Assembly (NCBI RefSeq): GCF_000720135.1
Contig: NZ_JOIU01000006.1
Span: 1 to 64,000, forward strand
Reading direction: 5' to 3'
From: Streptomyces sp. NRRL S-1022
Lineage (GTDB): Bacteria; Actinomycetota; Actinomycetes; Streptomycetales; Streptomycetaceae
DNA length: 64,000 nucleotides
The notes beneath the pieces are model-generated. The model made no database searches, was not told the DNA's origin, and worked only from the letters and a program-made list of their open reading frames with translations. Position 1 is the stretch's first letter, and each line of letters opens with the position of its first letter. This document shows positions 61,622 to 64,000 of the stretch, one piece after another. The translations under genes were made by a program, and so were the position numbers.

Positions 61622-63574
61622 ATGCGCTATCGCTTCGCGCTGCCCGGACGCACGCCGAGAGGCACGGCCGGCCGCATCGCCGGCGCCGCCGCCGTCTGCG
61701 TCACCCTGGCCGGCCTGCTGTCCACGCCGGCGCTGGCGGCACCCCGGCCGCACGCCGGTACGGCCACCGCCACCGCGCCCCGCGCAGGCCTCGCCGTACC
61801 GTCGCCCGCCGCGGCGTCCACCGCCGCGACCGAGCACCCCGCGACCCAGGCCAGGCGCCTCAGCCCGGTCCAACTCCCGCCGCGCCAGCCGCTGTCCAGC
61901 AAGCCGGCCGGAAGCGCGGCGAAGGCCGCCTCCTGCACCCCGGCCGACTTCGGCAGCCGTAGCGGCTCCGCCCTCGTCGCCTACGTCAAGGCGGCGACCC
62001 CGGACTGCGTCAACACCCTCTTCCCGGTCGCCGGCGCGGACGCGCGCGCCGTCTTCCGCCAGGCCCAGATGCTGACCGTGGCGAACGCGTTCACGCGCAC
62101 CGCCGGGCAGTACCGCGGCGACAACTCCGGCAGCCTGCTGCAACTGGTCCTCTTCCTGCGCGCCGGCTACTACGTGCAGTTCAACCACCCGGCAGACGTG
62201 GGCACGTACACCGCCCGCCTCACCACCGCCGTCACGAGCGGCATGGACGCCTTCTTCGCCCGCTCCCACTCCCGTGACGTCTCGGCGGCCAACGGCGACA
62301 TCCTCGGCGAGACCGTCATCCTCACCGACAGCGCCGACCAGCAGGACCGCTACCTGTACGTCTACCGCCGGCTGTTGAACGACTATGACAGCTCCTACGA
62401 CCCGATCGACAGCATGACCAGGGCCGTCAACGACGTCTACACCCCCCTGTGGCGCGGCAACTGGAACCCGCGGTACGTGCAGGCGGTCGAGGCCGACCCG
62501 CGCGTCATCGACACGCTGTACGACTTCGCGCTGGCCAACACCGACCAGCTCGGCACCGCCCTGGCCTTCCTGGACTCCAACGCCGGGATGAACCTGGCCC
62601 GTTACACCGAGCACCCCGAACTGAGGGACGACGTGCGGCCGTTGACCAAGGACCTGCTGGACCGGACCGCAATCACCGGCCCGACGGCCGGGCTGTGGGT
62701 CGCCGTGGCCACGCAGGCCGCCGCCTACGACGGGGACGACTGCGCGTACTACGACGTCTGCAACCTTCCGGACAAGCTCGACAAGGCCGTGCTGCCCGTC
62801 ACGCAGCACTGCGACGCGAACGTCACCGTGCGGGCCCAGGCGCTCACCGCCGCCGACCTCGACGCCGCCTGCGCCAGCGTGCTCCGCCAGGACGCCTACT
62901 TCGGCTCGGTCGTCGGGGCCGACGGCCGGATACCCGGGCAGTACGCCTCCACCCTCCGGCTCGTGGTCTTCGCCGGCCGCACCGACTACCAGACGTACGC
63001 CGGCGCGATGTACGGCATCAGCACCGACAACGGCGGCATGACACTGGGCGGCGACCCGTCGGACCCGGCCAACCAGCCGATGTCGATCATGTACCAGAAG
63101 AACTACGACGACGGCTTCCCGGCCCGGATCTGGAACCTCAACCACGAGTACACGCACTTCCTGGACGCCCGCGACGACATGAAGGGGGACTTCGCGCGGC
63201 AGATCTCCGTGCCGGACGTGTGGTGGATCGAGGGCATCGCCGAGTACGTCTCCTACAGCTACCGCGGCCTCGCCGACGACCAGGCGGTCCAGGAGGCGGG
63301 CAAGCACACGTACCGTCTGAGCACCCTGTTCGAGAACACCTACGACAACAGCGACGTGACCCGCACCTACCCGTGGGGCTACCTCGCCGTGCGCTACATG
63401 ATCGAGAAGCACCCCGACGACGTCCGGCGCATGCTCGCCCGCTTCCGCGTCGGTGACTACGCCGGCGGATACGCCGTCTACCACGACGGCATCGGCACCC
63501 GCTACGACGCCGACTTCGACCAGTGGCTCACGGCGTGCGCCGCGGGCGCCTGCGCCCGGCCGGCCGCGGCCTGA
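61622..63574 (+). CDS. Secreted M9-family collagenase
   Basis: A 650-residue secreted metalloprotease. Signal peptide AAAVCVTLAGLLSTPALAA is followed by a Pro/Ala-rich propeptide, an M9 N-terminal domain (from CTPADFGSRSGSALVAYVKA) and the catalytic domain with zinc motif IWNLNHEYTHFLDARDDMKG (HExxH) and third ligand in VWWIEGIAEYVSYSY. The conserved YPWGYLAVRYMIEKHP follows. No PKD or prepeptidase domain follows, so it is a compact form. ATG at 61622 follows GGAGGAATCCAG. Confidence 0.93.
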   Translation: MRYRFALPGRTPRGTAGRIAGAAAVCVTLAGLLSTPALAAPRPHAGTATATAPRAGLAVPSPAAASTAATEHPATQARRLSPVQLPPRQPLSSKPAGSAAKAASCTPADFGSRSGSALVAYVKAATPDCVNTLFPVAGADARAVFRQAQMLTVANAFTRTAGQYRGDNSGSLLQLVLFLRAGYYVQFNHPADVGTYTARLTTAVTSGMDAFFARSHSRDVSAANGDILGETVILTDSADQQDRYLYVYRRLLNDYDSSYDPIDSMTRAVNDVYTPLWRGNWNPRYVQAVEADPRVIDTLYDFALANTDQLGTALAFLDSNAGMNLARYTEHPELRDDVRPLTKDLLDRTAITGPTAGLWVAVATQAAAYDGDDCAYYDVCNLPDKLDKAVLPVTQHCDANVTVRAQALTAADLDAACASVLRQDAYFGSVVGADGRIPGQYASTLRLVVFAGRTDYQTYAGAMYGISTDNGGMTLGGDPSDPANQPMSIMYQKNYDDGFPARIWNLNHEYTHFLDARDDMKGDFARQISVPDVWWIEGIAEYVSYSYRGLADDQAVQEAGKHTYRLSTLFENTYDNSDVTRTYPWGYLAVRYMIEKHPDDVRRMLARFRVGDYAGGYAVYHDGIGTRYDADFDQWLTACAAGACARPAAA

Positions 63575-63592
63575 CCGCACGCGCCCGGCGAA

Positions 63593-63627
63593 ACGGCCGC
63601 CGACCGGAGATCCCGGTCGGCGGCCGT
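63593..63627. terminator. Bidirectional terminator between collagenase and GAPDH genes
   Basis: A perfect 15-bp stem ACGGCCGCCGACCGG / CCGGTCGGCGGCCGT with loop AGATC, 18 bases after the collagenase stop and 23 bases from the stop of the convergent GAPDH gene. Confidence 0.88.
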
Positions 63628-63650
63628 ACGCGTGCGCGGGAGCAGGCGGA

Positions 63651-64000
63651 TCAGACCGCCGTCGCCGGGAACGTCGGGTACTCCACGCCCGAGACGTGCT
63701 GGACGACCCGGACGACCTGGCAGGAGTAGCCGAACTCGTTGTCGTACCAGAGGTAGAGGATCGCGTTGTCGCCGTCGACCTTCAGGGCGCCGGCGTCCAC
63801 GATCGAGGCGTGGCGGGAGCCGATGAAGTCGCTGGAGACCGCGTCGGGCGCCGTGATGAAGTCGATCTGGCGCTTGAGCGGCGAGGTCAGCGACACCTCG
63901 CGCAGGTAGTCGTGGACCTCCTCGCGGGTGGTCTCGCGGGCCAGCTGGAGGTTGAGGATCGCGATCGAGACGTCCGGCACCGGGACGCGGATCGAGCTGC
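63651..64000 (-). CDS. Glyceraldehyde-3-phosphate dehydrogenase, C-terminal part (cut by window edge)
   Basis: The last ~116 codons of a GAPDH. Visible are SSIRVPVPDVSIAILNLQLA, SPLKRQIDFITAPDAVSSDF, GSRHASIVDAGALKVDGDNA and YLWYDNEFGYSCQVVRVVQH, the typical C-terminal catalytic-domain ending with the conserved WYDNEFGYS. Ending FPATAV and overall wording fit the longer Streptomyces GAPDH paralogue rather than the ~335-residue enzyme, but this cannot be proved from the visible part. The active-site Cys lies outside. Confidence 0.9.
   Translation of the reverse strand, partial: SSIRVPVPDVSIAILNLQLARETTREEVHDYLREVSLTSPLKRQIDFITAPDAVSSDFIGSRHASIVDAGALKVDGDNAILYLWYDNEFGYSCQVVRVVQHVSGVEYPTFPATAV

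Overview
The window is high-GC actinobacterial DNA and almost certainly Streptomyces. Coding is dense on both strands, GTG starts and 4-bp stop/start overlaps are common, and the families are typical of the genus: DUF5133, SpoIIE-type PP2C phosphatases with RsbW-like ATPases, ANTAR, class F sortase, SCO6745 family, ATP-grasp RiPP and S-adenosyl methyltransferase of the DUF574 type. No rRNA, tRNA, CRISPR array, insertion sequence or phage module was recognised. I read it as a chromosomal segment mixing metabolism, regulation and two small natural-product loci.

Layout. 0-4.1 kb: alpha-glucan metabolism (glgE N-terminus cut by the window edge, DUF5133, a histidine-kinase-like ATPase coupled to glgX). 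4.1-9.5 kb: VOC protein, ANTAR protein, SigB/F-type sigma factor, MarR regulator and a drug-type ABC exporter. 9.5-14 kb: a stand-alone hemC, a LigD-type DNA ligase, and a GylR-like IclR regulator with glycerol kinase. 14-18.7 kb: RsbW-like ATPase facing a SpoIIE phosphatase, another IclR regulator, DoxX plus peroxiredoxin, a decayed PAS gene, a secreted cupin. 18.8-25.3 kb: LigD-type 3'-phosphoesterase, DUF1275 membrane protein, TauD-like dioxygenase, luciferase-like oxidoreductase, metallophosphoesterase, methyltransferase. 25.6-30.2 kb: secreted M4 metalloprotease and GH64 beta-1,3-glucanase (with a LacI-type operator), dienelactone hydrolase. 30.5-40.4 kb: YciO/Sua5 protein, MFS pseudogene, P450, secreted serine hydrolase, class III aminotransferase with Lrp regulator, SpoIIE phosphatase, Tat-exported alpha/beta hydrolase.

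40.5-47.7 kb holds two ABC-F ATPases (one of the TlrC/OleB antibiotic-resistance type) and a CGNR zinc-finger regulator whose GTG overlaps the ABC-F stop. The same inverted repeat, GTCACC-N9-GGTGAC enclosing TTGACR, occurs three times here: before the alpha/beta hydrolase, at the start of the CGNR gene and before an unknown small protein. I infer a local CGNR regulon. A nine-codon upstream ORF and hairpin precede the ABC-F pair and suggest ribosome-mediated attenuation.

48.2-53.4 kb is the natural-product region. A graspetide-type RiPP pair (precursor and ATP-grasp ligase, with an oxidoreductase downstream and no recognisable methyltransferase) sits beside a fructosamine-kinase-like gene, a tRNA-dependent cyclodipeptide synthase of the NYH subfamily and a CYP121-like P450 that overlaps the synthase by 4 bp. 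The last pair should make and oxidise a cyclodipeptide.

53.9-64 kb: SCO6745-family protein behind a perfect palindrome, a class F sortase with its probable wall-protein partner carrying an unusual repeated motif, SGNH hydrolase with a TetR regulator, HxlR divergent from an imine-reductase-like enzyme, a LysR regulator, a secreted M9 collagenase, and the C-terminal end of a GAPDH gene cut by the window edge.
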